DNA of 64,000 bases from Pelagibius sp048268885 (GTDB taxonomy: Bacteria > Pseudomonadota > Alphaproteobacteria > Kiloniellales > Kiloniellaceae), in contig JBLWUP010000010.1 in assembly GCA_048268885.1 (NCBI GenBank), forward strand, positions 62,001 to 126,000, given 5' to 3'. This document shows positions 43,503-52,052 of this stretch, piece by piece (the first letter of the stretch is position 1; every line of letters begins with the position of its first letter). Under the pieces are notes generated by a model. The model saw only the letters and a list, made by a program, of their open reading frames with translations, had not been told where the DNA came from and did not search any database. The translations under genes and the position numbers were made by a program.

Positions 43503-44954
43503 TCACCCGTTAGACTTCTTGACTTTCTCGTAGCCATCGAGGGCGCGGGCCCGCGCCGCCTTGTGGTCGACGATGGGCTTGGGGTAGGTCTCGCCCAGCG
43601 TGATGCCGGCCGCCTTCAGCTCTTCTTCCGAGGCTTCCCAGGGCTTGTGGATCACGCGGTCGGGCAGTTCCGCGATCTCCGGCACCCATTGCCGCACGTA
43701 GGCGCCCTTGGGGTCGAACTTCTCGCCCTGGGTGACGGGATTGAAGATGCGGAAGTAAGGAGCGGCATCGGCGCCGCAGCCGGCGACCCACTGCCAGCCG
43801 GCGGCATTGTTGGCCAGGTCGGCATCTACCAGGGTGTCCCAGAACCAGGCCTCGCCGCGCTGCCAGGGGATCAGCAGATCCTTGATCAGAAAAGAGGCGG
43901 TGATCATGCGGACCCGGTTGTGCATCCAGCCGGTGGTCCAGAGCTCGCGCAGGCCGGCGTCGACGATGGGGTAGCCGGTCCGGCCGCGGCACCAGGCGGC
44001 GAATCCCGCCTCGTCGTCGCGCCAGGGAAAAGACTCGAACGCCTCGCGCCAGGACTTGTCGGGAAACGCCGGCCAGTGGAACAACAGGTTGTGGGAGAAG
44101 TCGCGCCAGCCGAGCTGCCGCAGGAAGGCCATGGCGGAGCTCTCCTCCACTGTGCCGGCGTCGATGGCGTGACGCGTCGCCCGCCAGACCTGGCGCGGTG
44201 AGATTTCGCCCCAATGCAGGTGAGGGGAGAGGCGGGAGGTGCCGAAGACGTCGGGCCGGTCGCGGTCGCTCTTGTAGCCGCCGGCCTGTTCGTCCAGGAA
44301 ATCCGCGAGACGCGCGGCGGCGCCCCGCTCGCCCGGCGTCCAGGCGCGCTTGAGGCCGCCGGCCCAATCCGGCTTGCGCGGCAAGAGGTCCCAATCGTCC
44401 AGGCGGTCGCTGCCGATGCCGTCCAGTCCCTTCAGCTTCTTCGGCCTGGCCAAGGGCGCCGGTGGCGTACCGGCGGCGAGCATCGCTTTCCAGAAGGGGG
44501 TGAAGACCTTGTAAGACTGGCCCTGCCCGGTGGTGAGGTCCCAGGGCTCGACCAGCAGACCGCCGTTGAAGCTCTTCACCTCGATGTCCTGCTTCGCCAG
44601 GGAAGCCTTCAAGGCCTTGTCGCGTTCGACGGCATGAGGTTCGTAGCAGCGGTTCCAGAACACCGCGCCGGCACCGCATTCCTTCACCAGGGCGGGCAGA
44701 ACCTTCTCAGCCCTGCCGTGCCGCAGACAGAGCGGCGCGCCCAGCTTCTTCAGATCCTCGGCAAGGGCGGCGAGGCTGTGGTGCAGCCACCAGCGCGACG
44801 CGCCGCCCGCGCGCCAGGCGCCGGCGGTCTCCTCGTCCAGTATGAAGACCGGCAGAACGGCCGCGCCGCGATCGACGGCGGCGTTCAGCGCGGGGTTGTC
44901 GGCGGTTCGCAGGTCCTGGCGGAACCACACGACGGCGGGGGCGGCATCAGGCAT
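43503..44954 (-). CDS. phrB: deoxyribodipyrimidine photolyase
   Basis: A 483-residue DNA repair flavoprotein. The N-terminal antenna domain begins VVWFRQDLRTADNPALN (about residue 8); the C-terminal FAD domain carries TSRLSPHLHWGEISPRQVW (about 245), RQLGWRDFSHNLL, WMHNRVRMITASFL (about 350) and the AGCGADAAPYFRIFNP loop (about 395) typical of CPD class I photolyases. It splits UV dimers with blue light. A decayed copy of its first 20 codons lies at 45838-45898. Confidence 0.96.
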   Translation of the reverse strand: MPDAAPAVVWFRQDLRTADNPALNAAVDRGAAVLPVFILDEETAGAWRAGGASRWWLHHSLAALAEDLKKLGAPLCLRHGRAEKVLPALVKECGAGAVFWNRCYEPHAVERDKALKASLAKQDIEVKSFNGGLLVEPWDLTTGQGQSYKVFTPFWKAMLAAGTPPAPLARPKKLKGLDGIGSDRLDDWDLLPRKPDWAGGLKRAWTPGERGAAARLADFLDEQAGGYKSDRDRPDVFGTSRLSPHLHWGEISPRQVWRATRHAIDAGTVEESSAMAFLRQLGWRDFSHNLLFHWPAFPDKSWREAFESFPWRDDEAGFAAWCRGRTGYPIVDAGLRELWTTGWMHNRVRMITASFLIKDLLIPWQRGEAWFWDTLVDADLANNAAGWQWVAGCGADAAPYFRIFNPVTQGEKFDPKGAYVRQWVPEIAELPDRVIHKPWEASEEELKAAGITLGETYPKPIVDHKAARARALDGYEKVKKSNG

Positions 44955-45085
44955 GAAGGACTTTCGCGCGGCTTTTTCGAATCATGTTTTGGCGGACCCA
45001 CTATCGGGACAAAACCAATTATACGCAGGTCCCGGGCCAGCCGATCACCGCAAGCAGATATATTTTTCTTTTTGTTGCCAATAGC

Positions 45086-45113
45086 TTGACGGCCCGGAGG
45101 CGCGTCATAGATC
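45086..45113 (+). promoter_or_regulatory. promoter of first fasciclin gene
   Basis: TTGACG at 45086-45091, a 16-bp spacer and TAGATC at 45108-45113, in the same place as TTGACG-16-TAAGAT of the second copy. The leader behind it has complementary CGGAC and GTCCG stretches conserved in both copies. Confidence 0.55.
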
Positions 45114-45196
45114 GGCGGTCAAGCGGACGGTGGAGGCGACTGCAGTGTCGTTGCCGCTGTGTCCGACAGACCGCACGAATTAGGAGGCTCTCCCTT

Positions 45197-45685
45197 ATGA
45201 AAAGTCTTTCCCGCGCTCTCTTCGCTGCCGCCGTTGCGGCGCCGCTGGCGTTTTCGGCCGTCGCCGCCAAGGCCGCCGACATCGTCGATACGGCCGTCTC
45301 CGCCGGCCAGTTCGAAACCCTGGTCGCCGCGGTGAAAGCCGCCGGCCTGGTCGACACCTTGAAGGGCGAAGGGCCCTTCACCGTTTTCGCGCCGACCGAT
45401 GCAGCCTTCGCCAAGTTGCCGGCCGGCACGGTCGAGGACCTGCTGAAGCCGGAGAACAAGGACAAGCTGGTCGCGATCCTCACGTACCACGTCGTGCCGG
45501 GCAAGGTGATGTCCTCCGACATTGCCGGCAAGATGGTCGAGGCCAAGACTGTCGAAGGGCAGGCACTCAGCATCGACGCCATGAAGGACGGCGTCACCGT
45601 TGACGACGCGAAGGTCATCCAGGCCGACGTCGAAGCGTCGAACGGCGTGATCCATGTGATCGACACCGTCGTACTACCTGAATAA
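45197..45685 (+). CDS. secreted fasciclin (FAS1) domain protein, copy 1
   Basis: A 162-residue protein with a signal peptide ending AVAAKA-AD (about residue 27), followed by one FAS1 domain. The conserved H1 region FTVFAPTDAAFAKLP (about 64-78) and H2 region LTYHVVPGKVM (about 98-108) are intact, as is the C-terminal SNGVIHVIDTVVLPE. Bacterial single FAS1 proteins are secreted or periplasmic adhesion or matrix proteins. TAGGAGG lies 10 bases before the ATG. The gene is duplicated downstream with its own promoter and terminator. Confidence 0.95.
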   Translation: MKSLSRALFAAAVAAPLAFSAVAAKAADIVDTAVSAGQFETLVAAVKAAGLVDTLKGEGPFTVFAPTDAAFAKLPAGTVEDLLKPENKDKLVAILTYHVVPGKVMSSDIAGKMVEAKTVEGQALSIDAMKDGVTVDDAKVIQADVEASNGVIHVIDTVVLPE

Positions 45686-45757
45686 GAACCTGAAATAATA
45701 CGTTGCTGACGCGGCGGCGGCTCCCTCTCCCCCCCTGTCCGTCGCCGCAAGCTTCCA

Positions 45758-45795
45758 CGGCTGCCCCGCACCTTTCGGGGCGGCCGTTTTCTTTT
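45758..45795 (+). terminator. terminator of first fasciclin gene
   Basis: An 11-bp stem, CGGCTGCCCCG with CGGGGCGGCCG (one T-G pair), a 7-nt loop, then TTTTCTTTT. The equivalent lies after the second copy. Confidence 0.85.
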
Positions 45796-45837
45796 CGGCG
45801 ACAGGCGTCCGGCGCAATCGTCTCCGCCGAACCCGCA

Positions 45838-45898
45838 AGGTGTCGGTAAGGCGCAGATCCTGGCGGAACCAGACGCGGAGGGGTGAAGAATCAGGCGT
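45838..45898 (-). pseudogene. remnant of photolyase 5' end inside the duplicated unit
   Basis: Read on the minus strand from 45898, the codons give TPDSSPLRVWFRQDLRLTDT, aligned without gaps to the photolyase start MPDAAPAVVWFRQDLRTADN. The start codon has changed from ATG to ACG and homology stops after about 20 codons. The remnant keeps the more usual family sequence DLRLTD, so it may derive from an older or different photolyase copy. Confidence 0.75.
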
Positions 45899-46029
45899 GA
45901 GGGAGTTTCGAGCCGCGCTTGCCGGGCCATCGTTCCGGTGGAGACCAGGTGACGCTGAGCAATTTATACGCGGGGCTCGGCCTAGCCGATCACAGGAAAT
46001 AACTAAATTTTCGTTCTACTGGCGATCGC

Positions 46030-46057
46030 TTGACGGTTGCAGACGCTGGCTTAAGAT
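46030..46057 (+). promoter_or_regulatory. promoter of second fasciclin gene
   Basis: TTGACG (46030-46035), a 16-bp spacer and TAAGAT (46052-46057), a good sigma-70-like promoter in the duplicated position relative to copy 1. Confidence 0.6.
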
Positions 46058-46137
46058 GCAACTCAAGCGGACGGTCGAGGGGCGCGGCAGTCCCCTCCGC
46101 TGTGTCCGATAGATGATTTGATCTAGGAGGCAGTTCC

Positions 46138-46626
46138 ATGAAGAACGTTTCACGTGTTCTCTTTGCCGCCGCTCTCGCCGCGCCTCTGGCGCTCTCGTCC
46201 GTGACGGCCAAGGCGGCGGATCTTGTCGAAACTGCGGCCTCCGCCGGAAATTTCGAAACTCTCTTGGCGGCTGTGAAGGCCGCCGGGATGGAGGATGTCT
46301 TGAGGGGCGACGCTCCCTACACGGTCTTCGCGCCGACCGACGCGGCCTTCGCCAAGCTGCCTGAAGGCACCGTCGAGGACCTGCTGCGACCGGAGAACCG
46401 GCACAAGCTGAACAAGTTCGTCAGCTATCACGTGGTCCCGGGCAAGGTGATGTCGGCCGATATCCGCAACAGGCAAATGACCGCCATGACCTTCGCGCGG
46501 CAGACGGTGAATATCGATGGCCTGAATGGCGGCGTGCGCATCGAAAAGGCCATGGTCGTCGGGCCAGAGATCGAAGCGTCGAACGGTGTGATCCATGTGG
46601 TCGATACCGTCGTCGTCCCTGAGTAA
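46138..46626 (+). CDS. secreted fasciclin (FAS1) domain protein, copy 2
   Basis: A 162-residue paralogue of the gene 450 bp upstream, the same length. Signal peptide ends VTAKA-AD. H1 is YTVFAPTDAAFAKLP and H2 VSYHVVPGKVM; the end is SNGVIHVVDTVVVPE. The region between H2 and the C-terminus (RNRQMTAMTFARQTVNIDG) differs strongly and is more basic than in copy 1 (KMVEAKTVEGQALSIDA), which suggests a changed binding surface. CTAGGAGG precedes the ATG. Confidence 0.95.
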   Translation: MKNVSRVLFAAALAAPLALSSVTAKAADLVETAASAGNFETLLAAVKAAGMEDVLRGDAPYTVFAPTDAAFAKLPEGTVEDLLRPENRHKLNKFVSYHVVPGKVMSADIRNRQMTAMTFARQTVNIDGLNGGVRIEKAMVVGPEIEASNGVIHVVDTVVVPE

Positions 46627-46695
46627 CAAACCTGAAAATATCGCGCGGGCGGCCGCGACTTTCCTTTTCCCCTCTGCCCGTTGCCTCTGCCATTT

Positions 46696-46735
46696 GCGGC
46701 CGTCCTGCACTTTCCGGGGGCGGCCGCCTTCTTTT
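46696..46735 (+). terminator. terminator of second fasciclin gene
   Basis: Perfect arms GCGGCCG (46696-46702) and CGGCCGC (46721-46727), then CTTCTTTT. Homologous in position to the terminator of copy 1, though the stem sequence has changed. Confidence 0.75.
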
Positions 46736-46879
46736 CGGCGGAGAGCTTTCGGCGCGACATCCGCCGCCGGCCCCGCGAGGTCTCGGCCGGGGCAGGAATC
46801 AACTCCGCCTTCCTAAACAATCGGAGCGGATATACATCCGCGGCTAATTTCTTTTATTGTATCTTTCGACCTCAGGAGG

Positions 46880-46910
46880 CCTTTTGATTCGGCAAAATTA
46901 AATCAAAAGG
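46880..46910. promoter_or_regulatory. 10-bp inverted repeat before PEP-CTERM gene
   Basis: Perfect arms CCTTTTGATT and AATCAAAAGG with an 11-nt AT-rich loop, 51 bp before the start of the next gene, inside an unusually AT-rich stretch (about 46810-46920). It may be an operator or an RNA hairpin. There is no T-run on the plus strand after it, so it is not an ordinary terminator. Confidence 0.55.
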
Positions 46911-46960
46911 CGAAGTTCGCTGCGTCATGCGGCGTCTGGTTGAAGTATCGGGGGGACGAG

Positions 46961-47674
46961 GTGCGGTTCGGTTTCTTGCTTGGTCTTTGGGTCTTCGTCG
47001 CTTCGACGCCGGCCTTCGCCGGAGCCATCGTGGGCGGTTCGTCGCTGATCGGCGGTTCTGAGGTCAATCAGCTTGAGACCTGGCTGGGCCAGGGTGAGCT
47101 GACTCTCACCAAGATCTACACGAAGTCGCTCGGCGACAGCGCGGCGGATTTTCACGCGGCGGCCAACGGCAAAGGGGCGACCTTCACGCTCATCGAGGTC
47201 ATCAACAACGGGGTCAGCCGTATCGTCGGCGGTTACAATCCCCTCAGCTGGAACTCCAGCGGCACCTACAATTTCTCGAACACCGCGGCGGACCAGACAG
47301 CCTTTCTGTTCAATCTGACCGACGCGCTGTTGTATGAGCAGTTCGGTCCTCGCCAGACCTACAACCACGCCAACTACGGCCCGACCTTCGGCGGCGGCCA
47401 CGACCTCTACATCGACACTGCGCTGGCGGGCGGCTACGCCAATATCGGGCATACCTACGGTGACAACAGCCAGTTCGGCCAAGCGGCCTACCGCAACGCC
47501 TTTACCGGCAGCTACAACAGCTGGAGCGTCGGCGGCCTGGAAGTCTTCACTCTCAGCGCAGCGCTGATCACGGTGGCGGAGCCAGCAAGCTGGCTGGTTT
47601 TCGTCCTCGGCCTGCTCACTTTGGGCGGGATCCGGCTGCAGCGCCGTCGTTTGGCGGCCGCCACGGTCCGTTAG
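46961..47674 (+). CDS. PEP-CTERM sorting domain protein with TLD-like domain
   Basis: A 237-residue secreted protein. The signal sequence ends STPAFA-GA (about residue 20). The middle resembles a bacterial TLD (TLDc) domain: SAADFHAAANGKGATFTLIE, VGGYNPLSWNSSG, TAFLFNLTDALLY and YGPTFGGGHDLYI. The tail AEPASWLVFVLGLLTLGG followed by RLQRRR is a PEP-CTERM anchor. The GTG start is supported by GGGGGGA six bases upstream and by immediate entry into the signal peptide. The stop overlaps the convergent pdeM stop (TTAG). Needs an exosortase encoded elsewhere. Confidence 0.82.
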   Translation: MRFGFLLGLWVFVASTPAFAGAIVGGSSLIGGSEVNQLETWLGQGELTLTKIYTKSLGDSAADFHAAANGKGATFTLIEVINNGVSRIVGGYNPLSWNSSGTYNFSNTAADQTAFLFNLTDALLYEQFGPRQTYNHANYGPTFGGGHDLYIDTALAGGYANIGHTYGDNSQFGQAAYRNAFTGSYNSWSVGGLEVFTLSAALITVAEPASWLVFVLGLLTLGGIRLQRRRLAAATVR

Positions 47675-48360
47675 GCCAGGGCGCGCGCGGGAAAGTCGAA
47701 GAGGCCCCTGCGGCCCAGCAAAGTCACCTTGAAATCGCGGACGAAGAGCCGGGCGATGGCCGGGTCCAGCACGTTGAGGCCGCCGGTGAAGGCGCCGAAG
47801 GCGGGCAGGATAAGCCGCCGGCCGTCGGTGATGAAGCAGGGCGCGCTGACCCGCTTGCCGCGCACACGCACCGCCGCCTTGGGGTGGTAGTGCCCCGACA
47901 CTTCCCCGCCGCGAGAGGTCGCCTCGGCCTCGTGGCGGAAGGTGAGGGCGCCTTCGGTGATTTCCTCGGCGACCGTTCCGCCCAGGCCGGCGGGCGGCGC
48001 CGGGTCGTGATTGCCGGCGATCCAGGTCCACTCCAGCCGGGCGACGAGATCCCGGAGACGCTCGGCCTGGACGGGATCGAGGCGCCCGGCAGCCTCGCCG
48101 TCGTGGAAGGAGTCGCCGAGGCAGATGAGGCGCTCGACCTTGTGGCGGGCGATCACCGCCTCCAGCTTGTCCAGGGTCGCCGCCGTGTCGTAGGGCGGCA
48201 GGAACTGGCCGCGCTGCGCGAAGGCGGTCGCTTTCTCGAAGTGCAGGTCGGCGACCACGGCAAGCCGCCGGGCCGGCCAGATGAGCGCGCCGGAGAGGTC
48301 GGCCTGCAGCTCGACACCGTTCACCAGCAAACGTCCAGCCTTGTGAAGAGTCTCGCTCAC
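47671..48360 (-). CDS. pdeM: ligase-associated DNA damage response endonuclease PdeM
   Basis: A 229-residue calcineurin-like phosphoesterase. Metal motifs are seen: VVADLHFEKATAF (about 35), CLGDSFHDGEA (about 81), IAGNHDPAPP (about 114), SGHYHPKAAV (about 156). It belongs to the four-gene set with Lhr-type helicase, exonuclease and ATP-dependent ligase. The GTG start has GAGGA 7 bases upstream and lies 10 bp after the helicase stop. Confidence 0.93.
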   Translation of the reverse strand: MSETLHKAGRLLVNGVELQADLSGALIWPARRLAVVADLHFEKATAFAQRGQFLPPYDTAATLDKLEAVIARHKVERLICLGDSFHDGEAAGRLDPVQAERLRDLVARLEWTWIAGNHDPAPPAGLGGTVAEEITEGALTFRHEAEATSRGGEVSGHYHPKAAVRVRGKRVSAPCFITDGRRLILPAFGAFTGGLNVLDPAIARLFVRDFKVTLLGRRGLFDFPARALA

Positions 48361-48370
48361 GCTTTCGTCC

Positions 48371-50848
48371 TCATAGCGGCAGCTCCGCCTGGCCGCGGCC
48401 GATCTCCATGCCGCCCGTCGCCTCGTCGATGAGGGCCTGGGCGCCCTCGTTCAGCAGCTCGTCCAGGCCGCTGCCGTAGACCTGCTCCTTGCCGATCTCC
48501 AGCAGCACCGGCACGGCGAGCGGCGAGATCTTGTCCAGGCGCCGGGTGCGGATGCGCCCCTTCACGCGCTTCAGCATGGCGGCGAGGCGGCCGATGTCGG
48601 TCAGGCCCCCGGCGGCGTCGGCGCGGGTCGCCTGCAGCAGGATGTGGTCGGGCTCGTGCTTCCTCAGCACGTCGTAGATGAGGTCGGCATTGAAGGTCAC
48701 CTGGCGGCCCGACTTTTCCTGGCCTGGCGAGCGCGCCTCGATGAGGCCGGCGATGACCGCCACGTTGCGGAAGGTGCGCCTGAGCATGGAGGACTCGGCC
48801 ATCCACTCCTCCAGGTCGTCGCCCAGCATCTCCTCGTCGAAGAGGGCGTCGAGATCTTGCGCCGCCTTCAGGCTCCACACCGCGATGACGTAGTCGGTGG
48901 CGACGAAGCCGAGGGGGGAGAGCCCGGCCCGCTCCATGCGCCGGGTCAGCAGCATGCCCAGGGTCTGGTGAGCGTTGCGCCCCTCGAAGCAGTAGGCGAC
49001 GAGGAATTCCTTGTCGGCGCGCGGGAAGCACTCCACCAGCAGGCCGTCGGCGGGGGGAAGCTGGGAGCGCCAGCGCTGGATCCGCAGCCATTCGGACACC
49101 GCGGGGGGCAGGTCATGGCCGGCCTCCGGGTTTTCCAGGATACCGCGCACCCGCTCGGCCAGGTGGGTGGAAAGCGGCAGGCGTCCGCCGGCATAGGCGG
49201 GCACCTTGGGGTCGCCCCCGGGGGCGCGGCTCACCACCACGGTGTTCTCCCGCATCCCCTCGAAGGCCAGCAGCTGCCCGGCGAAGATGAAGCTGTCGCC
49301 CGGCAGCAGGCCGTTCACGAAATACTCTTCCACTTCGCCGAGTACGCGGCCGTTCCTCAGACGCACCTTTAAGACGGGGGCCTCGACGATGGTGCCGACG
49401 TTCATGCGGTAGCGCCTGATGTGGTCGTTGTTGGTAACCCGGTAAAAGCCTTCCTTATCAAGGCCTAAGCGGCGATAGCGCTGATAGCTCTTCAGCGCGT
49501 AGCCGCCGGTCGCGACGAACTCAAGCGTGCGGTCGAAAGTCTTTCGGTCCAATAGCTTATAGGGAAAAGCTGAGGTGATTTCCCGGTAGAGAGCCTCGGC
49601 ATCGAAGGGCCCGGCGCAGGCCGTCCCCAGGATGTGTTGAGACAGCACATCAAGTCCGCCGGGGCGCGGCGGGTCGCCGTCGAGCGAGCGCGCCCGCACG
49701 GCCTCCAGGGCGGCGCGGCACTCCAGCACCTCGAAGCGGTTGGCCGGCACCAGCAGGGCGCGGCTCGGCTGGTCGAGCTGGTGGTTGGCGCGGCCGATGC
49801 GCTGCAGCAGGCGGGCCGAGCCCTTGGGCGCGCCGATCTGCACCACCAGGTCGACGGCGGCCCAGTCGATGCCGAGGTCGAGGGACGACGTGGCGACGAC
49901 GGCGCGCAGCTTGCCCGCCGCCATGGCGGCCTCCACCTTGCGGCGCTGCTCGACGGCCAGGCTGCCGTGGTGCAGGGCGATGGGCAGGCCGTCCTCGTTC
50001 AGGTGCCACAGCTCCTGGAACACGATCTCCGCCTGGGCGCGGGTGTTCACGAAGACCAGGGTGGTGCCGGCGGTCTTGATCCGGGCGTAGACCTCGGCCA
50101 GGGCGTGGACCGCCATGTGGCCGGACCAGGGCAGGTACTCCCGGGTGGTGAGGATCTCGACCTCCGCCTCGGCGCCGTCGCGGCCGATGACCCGGCGAAC
50201 GTCCCGGGGCGCGGCGCTGGGGGACAGCCAGGCGGCCAGCCAGTCCGGATCGTGCACCGTGGCCGAGAGGCCGACCCGGCGCAGGCCGGGAGAGAGGCTC
50301 TGCAGCCGGGCGAGGCCGAGGGCCAGCAAGTCGCCGCGCTTGGTGCCGGCGAAGGCATGCAGCTCGTCGATCACCACGCACTTCAGGCCGGCGAAGACCT
50401 GGGGCGCGTCGTAGTAGGACAGCAGCAGGGCGAGGGACTCGGGCGTGGTCATCAGGATGCCCGGCGGCCGGACGCGCTGGCGCTTGCGCTTCGACTGCGG
50501 GGTGTCGCCGGTGCGCGTCTCGCAGGCGATCTCCAGGCCCATCTCCTCGATCGGCTGGGTCAGGTTGCGGTGGATGTCCACCGCCAGGGCCTTCAGCGGC
50601 GAGATGTAGAGGGTGTGCAGACCGTCATGGGGGGTTGCCGCCAGGTCGACCAGGGAAGGCAGGAAGCCCGCCAGGGTCTTGCCGCCGCCGGTCGGCGCGA
50701 TGAGCAGCGCCGATTGCCCGGCCTCCGCCGCGCGCAGCATCTCCAGCTGGTGCGGATGCGGTTCCCAGCCGCGCGCCCGGAACCACGCGGCGAAGACCGG
50801 CGGCAGGGTGGAGAGGTTCGTCTCGGGCAGAAGGGCGGGCTGGCTCAC
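48371..50848 (-). CDS. ligase-associated DNA damage response DEXH-box helicase (Lhr family)
   Basis: An 825-residue SF2 helicase. Motif I APTGGGKTLAGFLPSL (about 54), motif II VIDELHAF (about 161), motif III GLSATVHD (about 197) and motif VI LQRIGRANH (about 345) are intact. The C-terminal half has the Lhr-core winged-helix and beta-barrel region. Probably unwinds damaged DNA or RNA-DNA hybrids for the partner nucleases and ligase. GTG start. Followed by pdeM on the same transcript. Confidence 0.95.
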   Translation of the reverse strand: MSQPALLPETNLSTLPPVFAAWFRARGWEPHPHQLEMLRAAEAGQSALLIAPTGGGKTLAGFLPSLVDLAATPHDGLHTLYISPLKALAVDIHRNLTQPIEEMGLEIACETRTGDTPQSKRKRQRVRPPGILMTTPESLALLLSYYDAPQVFAGLKCVVIDELHAFAGTKRGDLLALGLARLQSLSPGLRRVGLSATVHDPDWLAAWLSPSAAPRDVRRVIGRDGAEAEVEILTTREYLPWSGHMAVHALAEVYARIKTAGTTLVFVNTRAQAEIVFQELWHLNEDGLPIALHHGSLAVEQRRKVEAAMAAGKLRAVVATSSLDLGIDWAAVDLVVQIGAPKGSARLLQRIGRANHQLDQPSRALLVPANRFEVLECRAALEAVRARSLDGDPPRPGGLDVLSQHILGTACAGPFDAEALYREITSAFPYKLLDRKTFDRTLEFVATGGYALKSYQRYRRLGLDKEGFYRVTNNDHIRRYRMNVGTIVEAPVLKVRLRNGRVLGEVEEYFVNGLLPGDSFIFAGQLLAFEGMRENTVVVSRAPGGDPKVPAYAGGRLPLSTHLAERVRGILENPEAGHDLPPAVSEWLRIQRWRSQLPPADGLLVECFPRADKEFLVAYCFEGRNAHQTLGMLLTRRMERAGLSPLGFVATDYVIAVWSLKAAQDLDALFDEEMLGDDLEEWMAESSMLRRTFRNVAVIAGLIEARSPGQEKSGRQVTFNADLIYDVLRKHEPDHILLQATRADAAGGLTDIGRLAAMLKRVKGRIRTRRLDKISPLAVPVLLEIGKEQVYGSGLDELLNEGAQALIDEATGGMEIGRGQAELPL

Positions 50849-50925
50849 GGGCCCAAGATAGACCGGCGGCCCGGGCGGGTGAAGGCCGATGATGCCGGTT
50901 TGTTCTCTTTTGCCCTCCCCCGGTC

Positions 50926-51048
50926 GTCATGCGCGGGCCCGCCTTCGCGAAGCCGCTTCGGCTTCGGTGGATAAACTTGACCCGAGCATCCATGGATCAT
51001 CCCACGCGCTGCGGCGGCATGGACCCTCCGGTCAAGCCCGAGGGTGAC
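50926..51048. repeat. diverged and interrupted member of the 83-bp palindromic repeat family
   Basis: Begins GTCATGCGCGGGC, then an insert of about 45 bp, then CTTGACCCGAGCATCCATGG, and ends GGTCAAGCCCGAGGGTGAC as in the intact copies. It fills most of the 268-bp gap between the helicase and membrane protein genes; no other feature seen there. Confidence 0.6.
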
Positions 51049-51116
51049 AGTCATAGGTACGGCGCGGGCCGTGCAAAGCTTACGTACTGCTGACCCCGTG
51101 CCGCCCTGTCTCGGGC

Positions 51117-51818
51117 CTACTCCGACGGCGCCAGGTTGGTGGATCTGTCGCTATCCTCCTCCGCCGGGCTGCGCTGGGGGGCGGCGTCCTGGGGCTGGAC
51201 GAGCTCGAAGTTCTGCATGAGATAGACGGACAGATAGGCGATGCAGATGGCCCAGAGCGCATAGAGGCCGAGCAGGGTCACCAGGTGTTGCGGCAGCTCC
51301 GGGTCGAAGCGCTGCGTCACCGTGTAGGTCGCGCCGATCAGAAAGGACGCCGTGACCAGGGTGATCTGAATGAAGTTCCGGCCGCTCTGGCGGGCGTTGT
51401 AGTTGTGGTAGATGAAGATGTAGAGCAGGAAGACGACGATCTGCGCCAGGGAGACGAAGTAGCCGGACCAGAAGTACCAGCGGTTCACGAACTCCCCGTC
51501 GTCATCGAAGGACTCGACGTCCAGGCCGGTAAAGACGAGGCAGAGAATGGCGCTGGAGATGCCGAAGCTGCGGGCGAACCTCAGCTGGTTGTTGTATTCC
51601 TCGGAGGTGAACTCGGGCCGGCTTCTCAACGAGAGAACCGTCGAGACCAGGAGAGTCAGGAAGATCGGCAGGAAGACGATCAGCCAGTTTGTCTCGTTGA
51701 TCTCGCGGGCCAGCACGAGCCCGGCCGCGCCGAAGGAAATCACGGCATAGTAAGGCGACTTCGTGGGGCTGAAGTAAGAAAAGACAGTCGTGACAATCGG
51801 CAATGCGGCTAAAGACAT
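51117..51818 (-). CDS. membrane protein of unknown function
   Basis: A 233-residue inner-membrane protein with about seven hydrophobic segments and an acidic, Pro-rich tail (DAAPQRSPAEEDSDRS). No family recognised. Features include REINETNWLIVFLPIF and an Asp-rich loop LDVESFDDDGEF. The ATG follows GGGAGGAG by about 5 bases. It stands alone between repeats and a divergent TPP enzyme. Confidence 0.78.
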   Translation of the reverse strand: MSLAALPIVTTVFSYFSPTKSPYYAVISFGAAGLVLAREINETNWLIVFLPIFLTLLVSTVLSLRSRPEFTSEEYNNQLRFARSFGISSAILCLVFTGLDVESFDDDGEFVNRWYFWSGYFVSLAQIVVFLLYIFIYHNYNARQSGRNFIQITLVTASFLIGATYTVTQRFDPELPQHLVTLLGLYALWAICIAYLSVYLMQNFELVQPQDAAPQRSPAEEDSDRSTNLAPSE

Positions 51819-52052
51819 CAGCTCCTCCCGACGAACTATCGCCGGAGCTTGCCGGCGGCGACTATTATTTCGGCACTTATTGTCGGCTTGGAATAATGCG
51901 CGTGATATTGGCATTTTCGGGAAGGGGGCGGCCAGACTTTTCCGGCTGGGCTTTCGGGTCACACCAGGTCTGCCGGAATCCAAGACAAGGGCGGGGCGCG
52001 GGCGCTAAGCTCGGCGCGCGGGGTGGGACCGAGCGATAAACCGGAGACAGTT

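Larger units (their letters stand above)
44900..46740. repeat. tandem duplication unit: photolyase 5' end, promoter, fasciclin gene, terminator
   Basis: Copy 1 spans about 44900-45800 and copy 2 about 45838-46740. Matching blocks run through the start of the photolyase reading frame (TGTCGG...TCCTGGCGGAACCA), the interval around AATTATACGC and CCGATCAC, the GCTTGACGG promoter box, the leader CAAGCGGACGGT...CCGCTGTGTCCGA, the whole fasciclin gene and a GC hairpin terminator. The second fasciclin copy has diverged substantially, so the duplication is not recent. Confidence 0.8.

Noticed and set aside
45019..45930. Minus-strand frame across the first fasciclin gene
   Set aside because: Antisense of a conserved FAS1 domain; Ser/Pro/Arg-rich with no family features.
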